Made by a program: the position numbers and the translations under genes. Positions 17,274-27,157 of a stretch of DNA of 64,000 nucleotides are shown one piece after another; within the stretch, counting starts at the first letter, position 1, and each line of letters starts with the position of its first letter. The notes beneath the pieces were generated by a model. The model was not told where the DNA came from, did not search any database, and saw nothing but the letters and a program-made list of their open reading frames with translations. The stretch is from VAZQ01 sp963807865 (GTDB taxonomy: Bacteria > Pseudomonadota > Alphaproteobacteria > Rhizobiales > Xanthobacteraceae), in assembly GCA_963807865.1 (NCBI GenBank), contig CAWEDK010000017.1:248001-312000 (forward strand), given 5' to 3'.

Positions 17274-18287
17274 ATGAACGAGAAATTCGAGAATCTGCCG
17301 CGTTCCGGCGGACTGACCCGCCGCGCCGCCCTTGGGACGATGCTGGCGCAAGCGGCGCTGCTGACGCCGTCGGCAGCATTTGCGCAGGCTTATCCGAACC
17401 GCGTGGTGACGCTGGTGACGACCGTTCCAGCCGGCGGTTCGATCGATGCGGCCGCGCGCCTGATCGCCAACGGACTGACGAAGTCGCTCGGAAAGAGCTT
17501 CATCGTCGAGGCGCGTCCGGGCGCCGGCGGCAACGTCGCGGCCGGGTACGTTGCCCACCAGCCGCCGGACGGCCACACATTGTTGATCGGCAACTCCCCG
17601 ACCGTGACGACCAATCCGCATATCTACAAGTCCATCCCGTTCGATCCGGAGCGGAGCTTTACGCCGATCATCATCCCGGCGCGCGTCAATCAGATCCTGA
17701 TCGTAAACCCGAAAATGAACGTTTCGAATTTTGAGGAGTTCGCCGCCTACCTGAAAGCGAATCCCGGCAAGCTCAACTACGGTACCAGTGGCATCGGCGC
17801 ATCCTCGCATCTCGGCGCCGAGATGCTTTGCTTGCAGCTCGGGTCTAGCGCGACCCACGTTCCATACCGCGGCATTGCGGCTGCGGTCACCGACCTGCTC
17901 GCGGGTCAGATCGATTTCATGTTCGATTCGGCGACCACCGTGTCCCATGTCGAGGCCGGCCGGTTGCGGGCGCTCGCTGTCGTCGGCCCAAAGCGACTGG
18001 TCGCGTTGCCCGATCTCAAGACGTTCCGCGAACTCGGCCTGCCCGATATGGAACTGGTGAACAGTTGGTATTGCATCGCCGCTCCAGCGGGCACGCCGCG
18101 AGAGATCGTTCAGTTTCTCAACACCGAGATCAAGAAGGTGCTGGAGATGCCGGAGACGATCAAGGCGATCAACGGCATGGGCCTGGAGCCGGCGACTTCG
18201 ACGCCCGAGGAGATTGCGGAAGCGTGGCGCAGCGACCTCAAGCGGCTTGGCCCGCTCATCAAGCAGGCCAAAATCGAGCCTCAGTAG
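17274..18287 (+). CDS. Bug/TctC-type substrate-binding protein with Tat signal
   Basis: The ATG at 17274 has AGGAG upstream. The N-terminus reads LTRRAALGTMLAQAALL with cleavage near FAQAYP, so export is probably by Tat. Family landmarks are YPNRVVTLVTTVPAGGSIDA, SFIVEARPGAGGNVAAGY, PDGHTLLIGNSPTVTTNPH and THVPYRGIAAAVTDLLAGQ. The frame is intact (337 residues). It follows the cupin gene on the same strand, downstream of the TetR-type palindrome. No TTT membrane genes are nearby, as for the other four receptors of this type in the window. Confidence 0.9.
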   Translation: MNEKFENLPRSGGLTRRAALGTMLAQAALLTPSAAFAQAYPNRVVTLVTTVPAGGSIDAAARLIANGLTKSLGKSFIVEARPGAGGNVAAGYVAHQPPDGHTLLIGNSPTVTTNPHIYKSIPFDPERSFTPIIIPARVNQILIVNPKMNVSNFEEFAAYLKANPGKLNYGTSGIGASSHLGAEMLCLQLGSSATHVPYRGIAAAVTDLLAGQIDFMFDSATTVSHVEAGRLRALAVVGPKRLVALPDLKTFRELGLPDMELVNSWYCIAAPAGTPREIVQFLNTEIKKVLEMPETIKAINGMGLEPATSTPEEIAEAWRSDLKRLGPLIKQAKIEPQ

Positions 18288-18774
18288 ATCGGTACACTGC
18301 GCACGCACCTGATGACCTCTCGGGCCCGCCAATGTTGATTGGCGTGGTCGCCGGTGGTGAGCCGTGCGGCCAGAATCCGCGGATGCGCATGCGCTCAAGT
18401 CGAGCGCTCACACGCGATGACCGGGCGGGCTCGGCGACTAAGTTCGACGAAGGGATGCGCCAGCCTTATTCGTTCGTGGAGCCCCTCCGGCAAATTGGCT
18501 GAACGCAGCCGAGCGGTCCTCGATGACGCCGGATCGCACATAATGAAGCGGCGACAAGACGATTTGCCGACCCGTTCGACAGCATAGAATGCATCGGACG
18601 GCGGGAACCGTGCCGCCACGAACCAGAAATGCGTCATCTGGCTCGCATATGTGATCGATTGTGCTGCAATCTTCTTGCGTACTGAGTTGCCTCGCATAAC
18701 ATTTCACCAAACTCACAATCGACTCGAACCACATCGCCTTCGTCCAACGCGCCCACTCGATTGGCCTATCCCCG
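18288..18774. other. 487-bp intergenic region, nothing clear
   Basis: No gene is supported here. A 7-bp-stem hairpin (CGCCAAT, loop GTTG, ATTGGCG at 18327-18344) lies 40 bases after the receptor stop and might weakly terminate transcription, but it has no T-run. The promoter of the cyclase gene is presumably in the right-hand part, but I cannot place it. Confidence 0.5.
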
Positions 18775-21700
18775 ATGACTTGCCTCAGTTGCGGGCTTGA
18801 GCTTTCGCCGGATTTCCAGTTCTGCCCGCACTGCGGTCGCGCACAGCCGGCCGCGTGCGCGGCCTGCGGAATGCCGTGCGATCCCAGTTTCGCATTCTGC
18901 CCGCGTTGTGGAACCGCTCGACTTCGCAGCCCATCGGTTGAACAGCAGGCCAGCGAGGTCGCTGCTCGACCGCGTGGCGCGGCGGACGAGCGAGCGCTGA
19001 GCCCTGCAAACGCGGAGCCTTCACGAACCGATCGGCGGCAGGTCACGGTGCTGTTTGCTGATGTTGCCGGCTTTACGACCTTTGCGGAGCGCCTTGATCC
19101 GGAAGATGTTCGGGCATTTCAGAATGCGCTGTTCGAGATGCTCGGCGAAGTCGTCGCTCGATATGGCGGGTTCGTCGAAAAGTACGTTGGCGACGCCGTC
19201 ATGGCGGTTTTCGGCGCGCCGAGGGCGCATAGCGACGATCCGATCCGCGCCCTGAGTGCTGCCCTCGACATGGTCGAGGGAAGCCAGAAATTGAGCGAAA
19301 GGTGGACCGCACTTCTTGACCGGCCCATCCGGCTTCATGTCGGCGTCCACACCGGCCCTGTTGTCGCCGGGAACCTCGGCAGCGCAGCCGGAGGCGCCTA
19401 CGCGGTGACCGGTGACACCGTCAATACGACGGCGCGCCTCCTCGCGGCTTCGTCGGGGACGATTTTGGTATCCGCCTCGACACATGCGCTGACTCAACAC
19501 CGCTTCCTGTTTGATGACGCGCGCGAACTGAGCGTCCGCGGCAAGAGCCAGTCGATCGTCGTGCATTGTCTGGTCGGCCCGCGGCCGGAACAGTCGGCGA
19601 GTGCTTCGCCGTTCGTCGGCCGGCGCGCCGAGGTGCAGCAGATTGTCTCGATTCTGAGGGCCTGCGGCGAGGGATCGCTAGGTCACGCCGTCGTGGTCCG
19701 CGGCGAGGCGGGCATCGGCAAGACCCGGCTCAGCGAGGAATTGGAGCGGACCGCCGGGAACATGGGGTTCACGACGCACCGCGGTCTGGTGCTCGACTTC
19801 GGTGTGGAAAGCGGCCGGGACGCGATCCGGACGATCTTTCGTGACTTGCTCAATGTCAATCCGCGAGCCTCAACCGACGAGTTGCAGCAGGCTTCGCAGC
19901 GAGCAGTCGCGAACGGGATCGTGACAGAAGGATTGGAAATTCATGTCAATGACGTTCTCGACGCGCCGCAGCCGGAGCGGCTTCGCAGTCGCTACGACGC
20001 GATGGACATGGAGCGCCGTCAGCAAGGACGCGCGGCGGCGATTGCCGAGATCCTCGCTTGGGCGGCCCGCGAGCAGCCGCGGCTTTTGATCGTCGAAGAT
20101 GTCCATTGGGCCCGCGCTCCGCTCCTGCGGACGCTCGCGCAGGTGGTGAATGCCATCCTTGAGTGTCCGGTAACCCTCGTCATCACCTCTCGCGTCGAGG
20201 GAGATCCGCTTGACGGAGTTCTGGCGCGCCGCTGTTGCGGGCATTCCTCTCACCACGGTGGATCTCAGTCTTCTCCGTGCGGAGGATGCGCGCGCAATCT
20301 GTGAAACAGTCACCGACGATCCCGACACGGTGGCCGGGTTCGTGTCGCGCGCGGGCGGGAATCCACTCTTTCTGGAGCAACTCCTACGCCATGCGAATGA
20401 GGGCCCTGGCGAGAAGGTACCCGGCACGATTCAGAGTCTGGTCCAATCGGTCGTCGATCGGCTGAGCGACGAGGACCGCGAGACCGTGCAGGCCGCGAGC
20501 ATCGTCGGCCAACGCGTCGACCCGGCGCTGCTGCGCTTCCTGATCGATGGCAATGACGGCAACCTGAGGCGCTTGGTGGAGCGCAAGATTCTGCGGCCAA
20601 TGGGACAGGACTACCTGTTCGTTCATGCCCTGATTCGCGACGCGATCTATGCATCGCTGCTGACACCCGAGCGCACCGCGCTTCACCGGCGCGCCGCCGA
20701 CTGGTTCAAGGAACGCGATCGCAAGCTGAATGCGGAGCACCTGGCCCTCGCAGGCGCGGCTGACGCACCGGCGGCTTTCCTGCTGGCGGCGCGCGAGGAG
20801 TTTGCAAAGTACAATTACGAAAACGCCGTTGCCTTGATCGAGCGCGGACTTTCTCTGGCGACGACGGCAGCAGATATCGTGGCCCTGCGTCTCCTGGCCG
20901 GAGAGACGTGGCACGCATTTGGGCGCATGGCCGAGGCCCAACAGGCCTTTTCGGACGCCGAGAGAGAGGCGCTGTCCGGAACCGATCGCTGCCGTGCCCA
21001 GATCGGGCTTGCGGAAGTAAAGCGTGTCACGGACGATCTCGATGGCGCATTCGACGATCTCGAGCGTGCGGAGGAGAGCGCGGTCAAAAATGGGCTGACT
21101 GCGGAACGGGCGCGCCTGCATTTCCTGCGGGGTAATCTGTATTTCCCGAAGGGCGACCTCGCGAGCTGTCACCGCGAGCATGAAATGGGCCTGCACTTTG
21201 CCCGTGAGGCGGGACGGCCGGACCTCGAGGCGGCATCGCTGGGCGGCCTCGGGGATGCCGAATACATGCGTGGCCGAATGGCCAGTGCCCGTCGGAGGCT
21301 GGAGGAATGCGTCACAGTGGCTGCGCGCCAAGGACTGGGACGCATTGAGGTCGCTAACAGGGCGCAGATCGCCCACGCATTGCTTTACGACGGCGTACAG
21401 ATGGACGCGCTTCAGGCTGCGCGCGCCGCGGTGCTGGGAGCGGAGCAGGTCGGTCATACGCGTGCCGAGATCAACGCCAGGGCGGCCGCCATCAAGGCGC
21501 TGCTGTCGCTTGCCCGGTACGAGGAATGCCTCGAAGAGATCGCGGTGTTCGAGCGATGTATCGAAAGGCTGGGGGCGATCCGATTCAGGCAGGTCGCCTA
21601 CATGCACCGCGGCCCGTCGCTTCATGCCCTCGGCAAGCATGAGGAAGCGATCGCAACTTTGGAGAACGGAATCAAATTTGCCCATTCGACCGGCTTTGCC

Positions 21701-22093
21701 TTCCACGGTCCTTCGATCGTGAGTGCGCTCGCCGTGCTGCTCGATGATGGGAGGCGCCGCCGCGATCTCATCCAGGAGGCGTGGACGGCCTGCACATCGG
21801 GGTGTGTCGGTCACAATCAGTTCAGGGTGTACACGGACGGCATCGACGTGGCGTACAGCCTCGGCGACGCGGAACTCCTGCAGACATTCATTGGACTGGC
21901 GTCGGAATATCCTGAGGGAGAGCCGCTAGCCTGGGGTGATTTTCATGCCAAGCGTGGCCGCGCCCTGCTCGGAACCTTGAAGCAAGTCAACAACCGGGAG
22001 ACTGAATGGAGCGCGGTGACGGCGTTGGGCAGCAGGCTTGGCATGACACATTGGCTCCGCAGGGCGCCCCATCCGCGCCCCGCCGATCGTTAA
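18775..22093 (+). CDS. zinc-ribbon / class III adenylate cyclase / AAA-type ATPase / TPR regulator, frame disrupted
   Basis: Two zinc-ribbon cysteine pairs open the protein (CLSCG, CPHCG, CAACG, CPRCG within residues 3-46). The cyclase domain runs about 88-265, with catalytic metal Asp96 in LFADVAGFT and Asp140 in YVGDAVMAVFG. A P-loop ATPase domain follows, with GEAGIGKTRL at about 310-319 and Walker B-like LLIVEDVHWA. The frame breaks near 20218, where one extra G separates EGDPL from TEFWRAAVAG, and then continues through the rest of the ATPase and a long helical TPR-like region to 22093. Joined length is about 1106 residues, usual for this architecture. It would make cAMP under control of a signal sensed by the C-terminal half. 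Confidence 0.85.
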
Positions 22094-22122
22094 GACTTTT
22101 CTTGATGCGGCGGCGAAGCCTC

Positions 22123-23635
22123 TTAGAAGAACGCGCGGGTCGCATCGGCAGAGATGAGTCCGGATAGTGGCTGGCCCTCGTGGATGCCGGAGGCCAGCAG
22201 AAGGGCATTGGCCGCGGGCCCTGCAACGCCATCGGCGCTGACCGTAAGGCCGAGGCCTTGGCCGAGCCCCGCGAGCGCGCGGACGACGCGCGCGGCATCT
22301 TCTTCGTCCATGTGGGCTACGAACCGACGGTCGATCTTCACCTTGTCGAAGCCGAACTCCCGGACGTGATAGAGGTTGGAGTAGCCCGTGCCAAAATTGT
22401 CGAGCGCGATACTAACCCCAGCCTGTCGCAAGGGTTCGAGCGCGATCTTTGCAGCCTCGAGGTCCTGGACGATCACGTTCTCGGCGACCTCGATGACAAG
22501 GCGCGATGGCGCGATCTTCGCCATTCCGAGAGTCCTGAGGATGTTTTCTCCAAGGGCACGATCCTTGAGCTGGGCGGACAGTACATCGATCGACAAGGTA
22601 ATGCTCTCGGGCCATTGACGTGCGGTGGCGCACGCCAGCTCCAACAGGCGTGCGGAGAGCGTGTGAATGAGACCGGTTTCCTCCGCGATCGGCAGGAAGC
22701 GCTCCGGCGGAATTCTCGTCGCCATTTTCTGCGACCCAGGCGGGAACGGCTTCAAAACCGATCACCTTGCCGGTGCCGAGATCAATCGATGGCCGGAACC
22801 GCACCTGTATCAGGCCGCTGTCGAGAGCCTGTCGCAAATCTCGCTCCATTTGCTCCCGCTCGCGCGCGAAGCGGTCCATCTCCTCTTCGAAGAACCGGAA
22901 AGCCGAGCGCCGTTCGGCTTTTGCCCGATAGAGCGCAAGGTCCGCCATGCGCAGCGCTTCAGCGGCGGTGTCGGCATTTTCCGGAAGGAGAGCAATCCCA
23001 ATGCCGGCGCCGACTTGATGCCGGACTTTGCCGGTCATGATCGGCTCAGTCAGCCCCTGTATGATCCGCAAAGCGACGCTGGCCGCCGCTTCAGGCCCGA
23101 GCAGATGCTGAGCGAGCACAATAAATTCGTCACCGCCAAAGCGCGCGACCAAGTCACCTTCGCGAACCGCCCGCAACAGGCGCTCGGCAACGATGAGCAG
23201 CACCTCGTCACCCGTCCCGTGGCCATATGTGTCGTTGATCTGCTTGAAGCCATTGAGGTCGAGGAGGATCACGGCATGCGAGTGGCCCTCCGCCGGCGGC
23301 GATGCGGCCGCGACCTTGAGCGCCTCCTCGAACTGGCGGCGGTTAGCAAGCCCCGTGAGGTGGTCTTGATAGGCAAGCTCGCGGGCGCGCCCTTCGGCGG
23401 CGATGCGCCGCGCCGTCTCGCGCTTCTGTTCGAAGTAACGGCGCAGGGAGAAGATGAGCAGGCCGACGGCCAGGATGCCGCCGAGCAGAAGCGCTTCGTC
23501 GAGCTCGATCTTCTTTTGCTCGTTGGACGCGCTCCCTTCCGTCAGGAAGATGTCGACCTCGAACGCGATGTAGCCAAGCACCAGAAGCACGGCCGCGAGC
23601 ATGCCGAGATCCTGAATGCTGATGCGGTGCTTCAC
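22123..23635 (-). CDS. membrane GGDEF-EAL protein with degenerate EAL domain, frame disrupted
   Basis: From GTG 23635 there are two membrane helices (about 10-30 and 48-66), then a GGDEF domain with DHLTGLANRR and FGGDEF at 167-171. RxxD (REGD) sits five residues before GGDEF, so product inhibition should work and the cyclase looks active. The frame breaks near 22730 between the domains; the EAL part continues as RIPPERFLPIAEETG. Its key motifs are altered: EAV for EAL, EVAEN for the ExTE region, DNFGTGYSN for DDFGTGYSS and ADGVA for AEGVE, so phosphodiesterase activity is doubtful. It is convergent with the cyclase gene, 29 bp apart. Joined length is about 504 residues. Confidence 0.85.
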
Positions 23636-24056
23636 GATGAAGTTCCAAACACGCGACAATGGTGCTTCTCGGAGGGAGGGTGTCGTTGCGTTCCGTTGTC
23701 CTGACGGGTCGCTCGACGATCTCGGCGGGCCAATCGTTGGTTTTCCGGAGCCTGGTCGCGACGTGGGACGTGAGTGCACCTCGCGGTGGTCGAGAACATA
23801 TCCGCGATGGAATTCGCGCGCTAGTCGCGAATACCTGACCTTCTCCAAGGCAATAAAGGCTGGCTGAAGCGTGGGCCTCGCCGGCACCGTAGGCGTGCAG
23901 AGACGCACATTGGAACGGGCTCGTGACCGCGCGAGCAGTTTAGAATTGACCTAAATCATTGGAATTGCGGGGCGTTTGGTTGTTGGCTACCAACAAACAT
24001 CCTTCGCGGACGGCGGTGCATTTCGATGCAGATACGAAGCTTTCAACAGGACCTTC
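23636..24056. other. intergenic, no gene supported
   Basis: The GGDEF-EAL frame is technically open leftwards to 23908, but that stretch has no recognisable domain and an unnatural composition, so I read it as upstream DNA. No clear promoter is visible. Confidence 0.5.
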
Positions 24057-24176
24057 ATGGCACTCAAGGCTTCGCTTGGCGGCCGCGCGTTCTGGCTGCG
24101 GCAGATGCGTCAATGGCATTGGATCAGCGCTGCAATCTGCTTGATCGGCATGCTGCTGTTCGCGATCTCTTGTCGT
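24057..24176 (+). pseudogene. 5' remnant of a PepSY-associated membrane protein gene
   Basis: An ATG at 24057 with CAGGA upstream starts a frame reading FWLRQMRQWHWISAAICLIG and then MLLFAIS. This is the first cytoplasmic stretch and membrane helix of PepSY-associated TM proteins, where RQWHW and GMLLFA are characteristic. Homology ends after about 38 codons and the frame degenerates. PepSY-type genes often stand next to siderophore-interacting reductases in iron-uptake loci, and one follows at 24568. The gene has therefore lost everything beyond its first helix. The break is followed by a 19-bp tandem repeat and by repeat copy 2. Confidence 0.65.
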
Positions 24177-24231
24177 GCTCGGGCCCGAAGAGGGGCTCAG
24201 CTATGCGGCGGACCGGGGCTTTGCACGCTTT

Positions 24232-24269
24232 ATCATTCGTGGGACAAATTATCATTCGTAGGACAAATG
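24232..24269. repeat. two 19-bp near-identical tandem repeats
   Basis: ATCATTCGTGGGACAAATT (24232-24250) is followed directly by ATCATTCGTAGGACAAATG (24251-24269), 17 of 19 bases identical. It lies about 55 bases after the PepSY homology ends. Some insertion sequences, notably the IS21 family, carry tandem transposase-binding repeats of about this length at their ends, so this may be a scar. Confidence 0.7.
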
Positions 24270-24314
24270 AACTGGAGGAGCGCACCACGCCGGCATATGC
24301 CGCTATGCTGGACT

Positions 24315-24477
24315 AGTGTCCCGGTTCCGACGCTTGTATCCCGTCGCAGCACGCACGTTTGCAAGCGTCGGAACCCAAGGGGCACTAGCAAATCTATGAC
24401 TTTAGTGTGGCTTTGGATTTGACGTTCCTACTATCGACTCGCCGCAATACTGATAGGAACGTCAAATCCGCCACACT
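24315..24477 (-). repeat. double-hairpin intergenic repeat, copy 2 (inverted)
   Basis: Read on the minus strand, this is nearly the same element as copy 1. Hairpin 1 (24477 down to 24404) has AGTGTGGC and GGATTTGACGTTCCTA on the left, and AGGAACGTCAAATCC, an AAA bulge and GCCACACT on the right. The linker again contains TCATAGATTTGC. Hairpin 2 has GGTTCCGACGCTTGCA paired with TACAAGCGTCGGAACC, and its 21-nt loop keeps AACGTGCGTGCT as in copy 1. The plus-strand boundaries read CTAGTGTCC and CACACTAG. It lies between the PepSY remnant and the siderophore-interacting gene. Confidence 0.9.
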
Positions 24478-24567
24478 AGTGGAGTGAATTGAACCACTAG
24501 CAGGTGCTTGCACTTGCCGGCGCAGGGTGCGAGCGAAATCGTTGGGCGAATAGAACAAGGATATTCA

Positions 24568-25389
24568 ATGACCGGAGCTATCTTGGAGACCAAGCATGCC
24601 ATTGCCCGCGTTCGGCACGAGCCGCGCCGCCGCCTCTTGACGGTGCAGCGGGTGGAACACATCACGCCGAAAATGGTGAGAATAGCGCTCGTCGGCGACC
24701 TGACCGGTTTCGTCAGCAGCGCCTATGACGATCATGTGAAGGTATTCTTTCCGCTGCCGGGGCAAAACGCGCCCACTACTTTCGAGCCGGGCTCGGATGG
24801 TGTGGAAGAGGGTGCGCCACGCTCACCGGGGCGGGACTACACGCCCCGCCGCTATGACGTCAGTCGCGGCGAATTGCTGATCGAATTCGCGATCCATGAT
24901 GCTGGGCCGGCGACTGATTGGGCAGCAACGGCCAAGCCTGGACAACAGCTCATCGTCGGCGGGCCGCGCGGATCGTTTGTCGTGCCGGACGATTTCGACT
25001 GGTATCTCTTCATCGGCGATGAGACCGCTCTGCCCGCGATTGGCCGGCGACTGGAAGAGCTGCGTTCTGATACGAGCGCTATTGTCGTCGGTGCCGTTGT
25101 TGGACCTGAGGAGGAGCAAAAGTTCCAGAGCCGCGCCAATGTTGCTGCGACTTGGGTACACCGTCCACTTTCACACGCCGAGGACCCGGCGCCGCTGCTC
25201 GATGCTGTCCGCGCGTTGACATTGCCGAATAGTGGCGACGGATACGTTTGGGCCGCGGGTGAATCACAAACTGCGAAGCTTTTGCGTCGTCACCTTATCG
25301 ACGACCGTGGGCTCAACAATAAGTGGCTCAAGGCGGCCGGCTATTGGAAGCGCGGTGCGGTCAGCATTCACGAGACGCACACTGACTAA
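24568..25389 (+). CDS. siderophore-interacting protein (NAD(P)H-dependent ferric siderophore reductase)
   Basis: From ATG 24568, with AAGGA upstream, the protein has 273 residues. The N-terminal FAD-binding domain shows HVKVFFPLPG and DYTPRRYDVS (the RxYS/T-type FAD motif), LLIEFAIHDAGPATDWA and LIVGGPRGSF. The C-terminal SIP domain ends GYWKRGAVSIHE, which is characteristic (GYWRxG). The protein is cytoplasmic and would reduce ferric iron from imported siderophores. The partial PepSY gene upstream suggests this was part of a larger iron-uptake locus that has been cut by rearrangement. Confidence 0.92.
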   Translation: MTGAILETKHAIARVRHEPRRRLLTVQRVEHITPKMVRIALVGDLTGFVSSAYDDHVKVFFPLPGQNAPTTFEPGSDGVEEGAPRSPGRDYTPRRYDVSRGELLIEFAIHDAGPATDWAATAKPGQQLIVGGPRGSFVVPDDFDWYLFIGDETALPAIGRRLEELRSDTSAIVVGAVVGPEEEQKFQSRANVAATWVHRPLSHAEDPAPLLDAVRALTLPNSGDGYVWAAGESQTAKLLRRHLIDDRGLNNKWLKAAGYWKRGAVSIHETHTD

Positions 25390-25513
25390 GCACCCGGACC
25401 ATCGCCTCATCCGAGGGTGCTTTCCCAAAGTGCCATCGCGCCTAGTTTGCGCGCTGATACATGCCGCGGTGGATGCTTTGGCAGCCTGATATCAAGCGTT
25501 GTATGAATGACTT

Positions 25514-25641
25514 GTCATGCCCGGCCTTGTGCCGGGCGTCCACGTCTTGTTTTTCATGAGTTAATTTCAAAGACGTGGATGGCCGGGACATAGGCGGAGC
25601 GAAGCGAACGCCGTCTTTGGACGGCTATGCTCCAGCCATGA
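25514..25641. repeat. GC-rich palindromic intergenic repeat (Bradyrhizobium-type)
   Basis: The core is a 21-bp inverted repeat: 25528-25548 (ends CCACGTCTT) pairs with 25570-25590 (begins AAGACGTGG) with three mismatches and a 21-nt loop. Outer parts GTCATGCCCGGC and CCAGCCATGAC extend the symmetry. Repeats of this composition (GTGGATGGCCGGGACA) are common between genes in Bradyrhizobium and relatives, from memory. Confidence 0.7.
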
Positions 25642-25681
25642 CGCTGTGGATGGCGCCGGGTTTGTGTCTCGGGAGCAGGGT

Positions 25682-25775
25682 TAGCAGGCTGCCGAAAAAC
25701 TCTCTGCCGTCATTCCGGGCTCTGGCCTTCGGTCGGCCCTGGAATGACCAAAGGAGGTTTTTCAGCAGCCTGCTA
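25682..25775. repeat. 94-bp palindromic element
   Basis: TAGCAGGCTGCCGAAAAAC on the left is matched by GTTTTTCAGCAGCCTGCTA on the right with one mismatch. Inside lies a second symmetric pair, GTCATTCC and GGAATGAC, around GCC-rich sequence, so the whole element can fold into one long hairpin. No coding potential. Confidence 0.75.
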
Positions 25776-25813
25776 GGAAGACCCGCCGGAAGGCTCAAGC
25801 GAGTAGGAGCATT

Positions 25814-25854
25814 TGAAGGGCGCGCATTGACAGTTGTTATAGGAACTCTATAAA
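25814..25854 (+). promoter_or_regulatory. promoter sharing a 37-bp motif with 29006-29042
   Basis: TTGACA (25827-25832) and TATAAA (25849-25854) are 16 bp apart. The 37 bases 25814-25850 match 29006-29042 at 29 positions, including TTGACA and ACTCTA. The next gene is the dehydrogenase at 26150, nearly 300 bp downstream. Confidence 0.5.
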
Positions 25855-26149
25855 CGGCATGTAGAAATGCTACGCTTGGCTGCGACGGTAGTGGAGGAAA
25901 GCGCGGGGAAAACGACCGGCAGGTTTGCGCTGGCGCCCCTGAAGAATCCTTCCCGGCTCTTGTTCGTCATTCTGCCGGCGCTCGCTGCGTCCGGCCGATG
26001 TGGCTCGGTTCGTGGATGTTCTCATTTCGCCATGTCCTGCTACATCACGGTTTGATCGGAAAGCGAATTCGGTCAGGCTTGGCTGGTGCAGGTTTGACGG
26101 GGCCCTTCTCTCGGCCGGTCAATCCGTTGAGAAAATCAAAGGGACGCTA

Positions 26150-27157
26150 ATGCGGGCTGTCGTTTTCGATAAGCATGGCGATCTGGATCAGCTTGAGGTC
26201 CGCGAATGGCCGGAGCCCAAGGTCGACGCCGGTGAGGTAAAGATCCGGGTCGAAGCCGCTGCGTTCAACGGTTTTGATCCGATGGTGCTCAACGGCATCC
26301 CGACCCTGAAGACGCCGTTGCCGATGATTCCCGGTGGGGACATTGCGGGCAGTATCGTCGAGATCGGACCAGAGGTCCCGCGCGACAAATGGGCCGTCGG
26401 CGATCGCGTTCTTGTTCAGCCGCTCCAACCCGGACGCGGGATGATGGGTGAAACGCTGCGCGGCGGCTTTTGCGATTTCATTACCGTGCCGCATCGCTAT
26501 CTGCTCAAGATTCCGGACAACGTGAGCTATATCGAAGCCGCGGCCCTGCCGATCGCCTACGGCACGGCACACCGGATGTTGACCACGAGGGCAAAGGTCG
26601 GACCGGCCGACAAGGTGCTCATTCTCGGCGCCACTGGCGGAGTTGGAACGTGCTGTATCCAGCTTGCCAAACTCGCCGGCGCCGAGGTCGCCGCCTGCAC
26701 GAGCTCGAAAACAAAAGCCATCCGGCTCAAGGAGATTGGCGCAGATCACGTTATCAATACGTCCGAAGAGGACTTTCTCGACGCGTCGATCAGGCTGTTC
26801 GGCAAGCCTAGAGTGTTTGGAGACGGCGGCGGCGCAGATGTCGTCATCAACTATATCGGCGGCGCCAGTTGGGCCAAGGCGTTGCGCGCGTGCAGGCGGC
26901 AGGGACGAATCCTCACCTGCGGCGCGACCGACGGTTTCGATCCGAAGACCGACCTTCGTTATATCTGGTCGCTCGAACTTAATATCCTCGGATCGAACGG
27001 TTGGACGGATGACGACATCGACAGCCTGCTCGGGCTCGTGTCACAAGGCAAGCTGCGACCTGTGGTTCATTCCGTGCGCAAAATGTCCGAGGCCAAGATT
27101 TCGATGAAGGAACTGATGGATCGCACCGTGTTCGGCAAAGCGATTCTCGTGCCATGA
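26150..27157 (+). CDS. MDR-family zinc-type alcohol dehydrogenase/quinone oxidoreductase
   Basis: From ATG 26150 the 335-residue protein has the GroES-like domain (FNGFDPMVLNG, then PMIPGGDIAGSIVEIG) and a Rossmann domain with LILGATGGVGTCCIQLAKLA (AxxGVG NADP motif). The canonical catalytic zinc Cys is absent from the N-terminal region, which favours a zinc-independent quinone oxidoreductase or enoyl reductase type. Its stop overlaps the start of the thioesterase-like gene (ATGA), so they are translationally coupled. The promoter-like motif at 25814 may drive the unit, in parallel with the ABC importer at 29188. Confidence 0.88.
   Translation: MRAVVFDKHGDLDQLEVREWPEPKVDAGEVKIRVEAAAFNGFDPMVLNGIPTLKTPLPMIPGGDIAGSIVEIGPEVPRDKWAVGDRVLVQPLQPGRGMMGETLRGGFCDFITVPHRYLLKIPDNVSYIEAAALPIAYGTAHRMLTTRAKVGPADKVLILGATGGVGTCCIQLAKLAGAEVAACTSSKTKAIRLKEIGADHVINTSEEDFLDASIRLFGKPRVFGDGGGADVVINYIGGASWAKALRACRRQGRILTCGATDGFDPKTDLRYIWSLELNILGSNGWTDDDIDSLLGLVSQGKLRPVVHSVRKMSEAKISMKELMDRTVFGKAILVP

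Larger units (their letters stand above)
25390..26149. other. 760-bp intergenic region with two palindromic repeats and a promoter
   Basis: No gene is supported. It contains the palindromes at 25514-25641 and 25682-25775 and the promoter-like motif at 25814-25854. The stretch 25855-26149 before the dehydrogenase holds no recognisable feature. Confidence 0.6.

Noticed and set aside
17136..18398. A 420-codon minus-strand frame opposite the Bug receptor
   Set aside because: Composition is shadow-like, and the plus-strand receptor has a signal peptide, ribosome-binding site and all family motifs.
23636..23908. Long N-terminal extension of the GGDEF-EAL protein
   Set aside because: The extension has no domain or membrane character, while a GTG at 23635 directly before the first membrane helix has a plausible ribosome-binding site.
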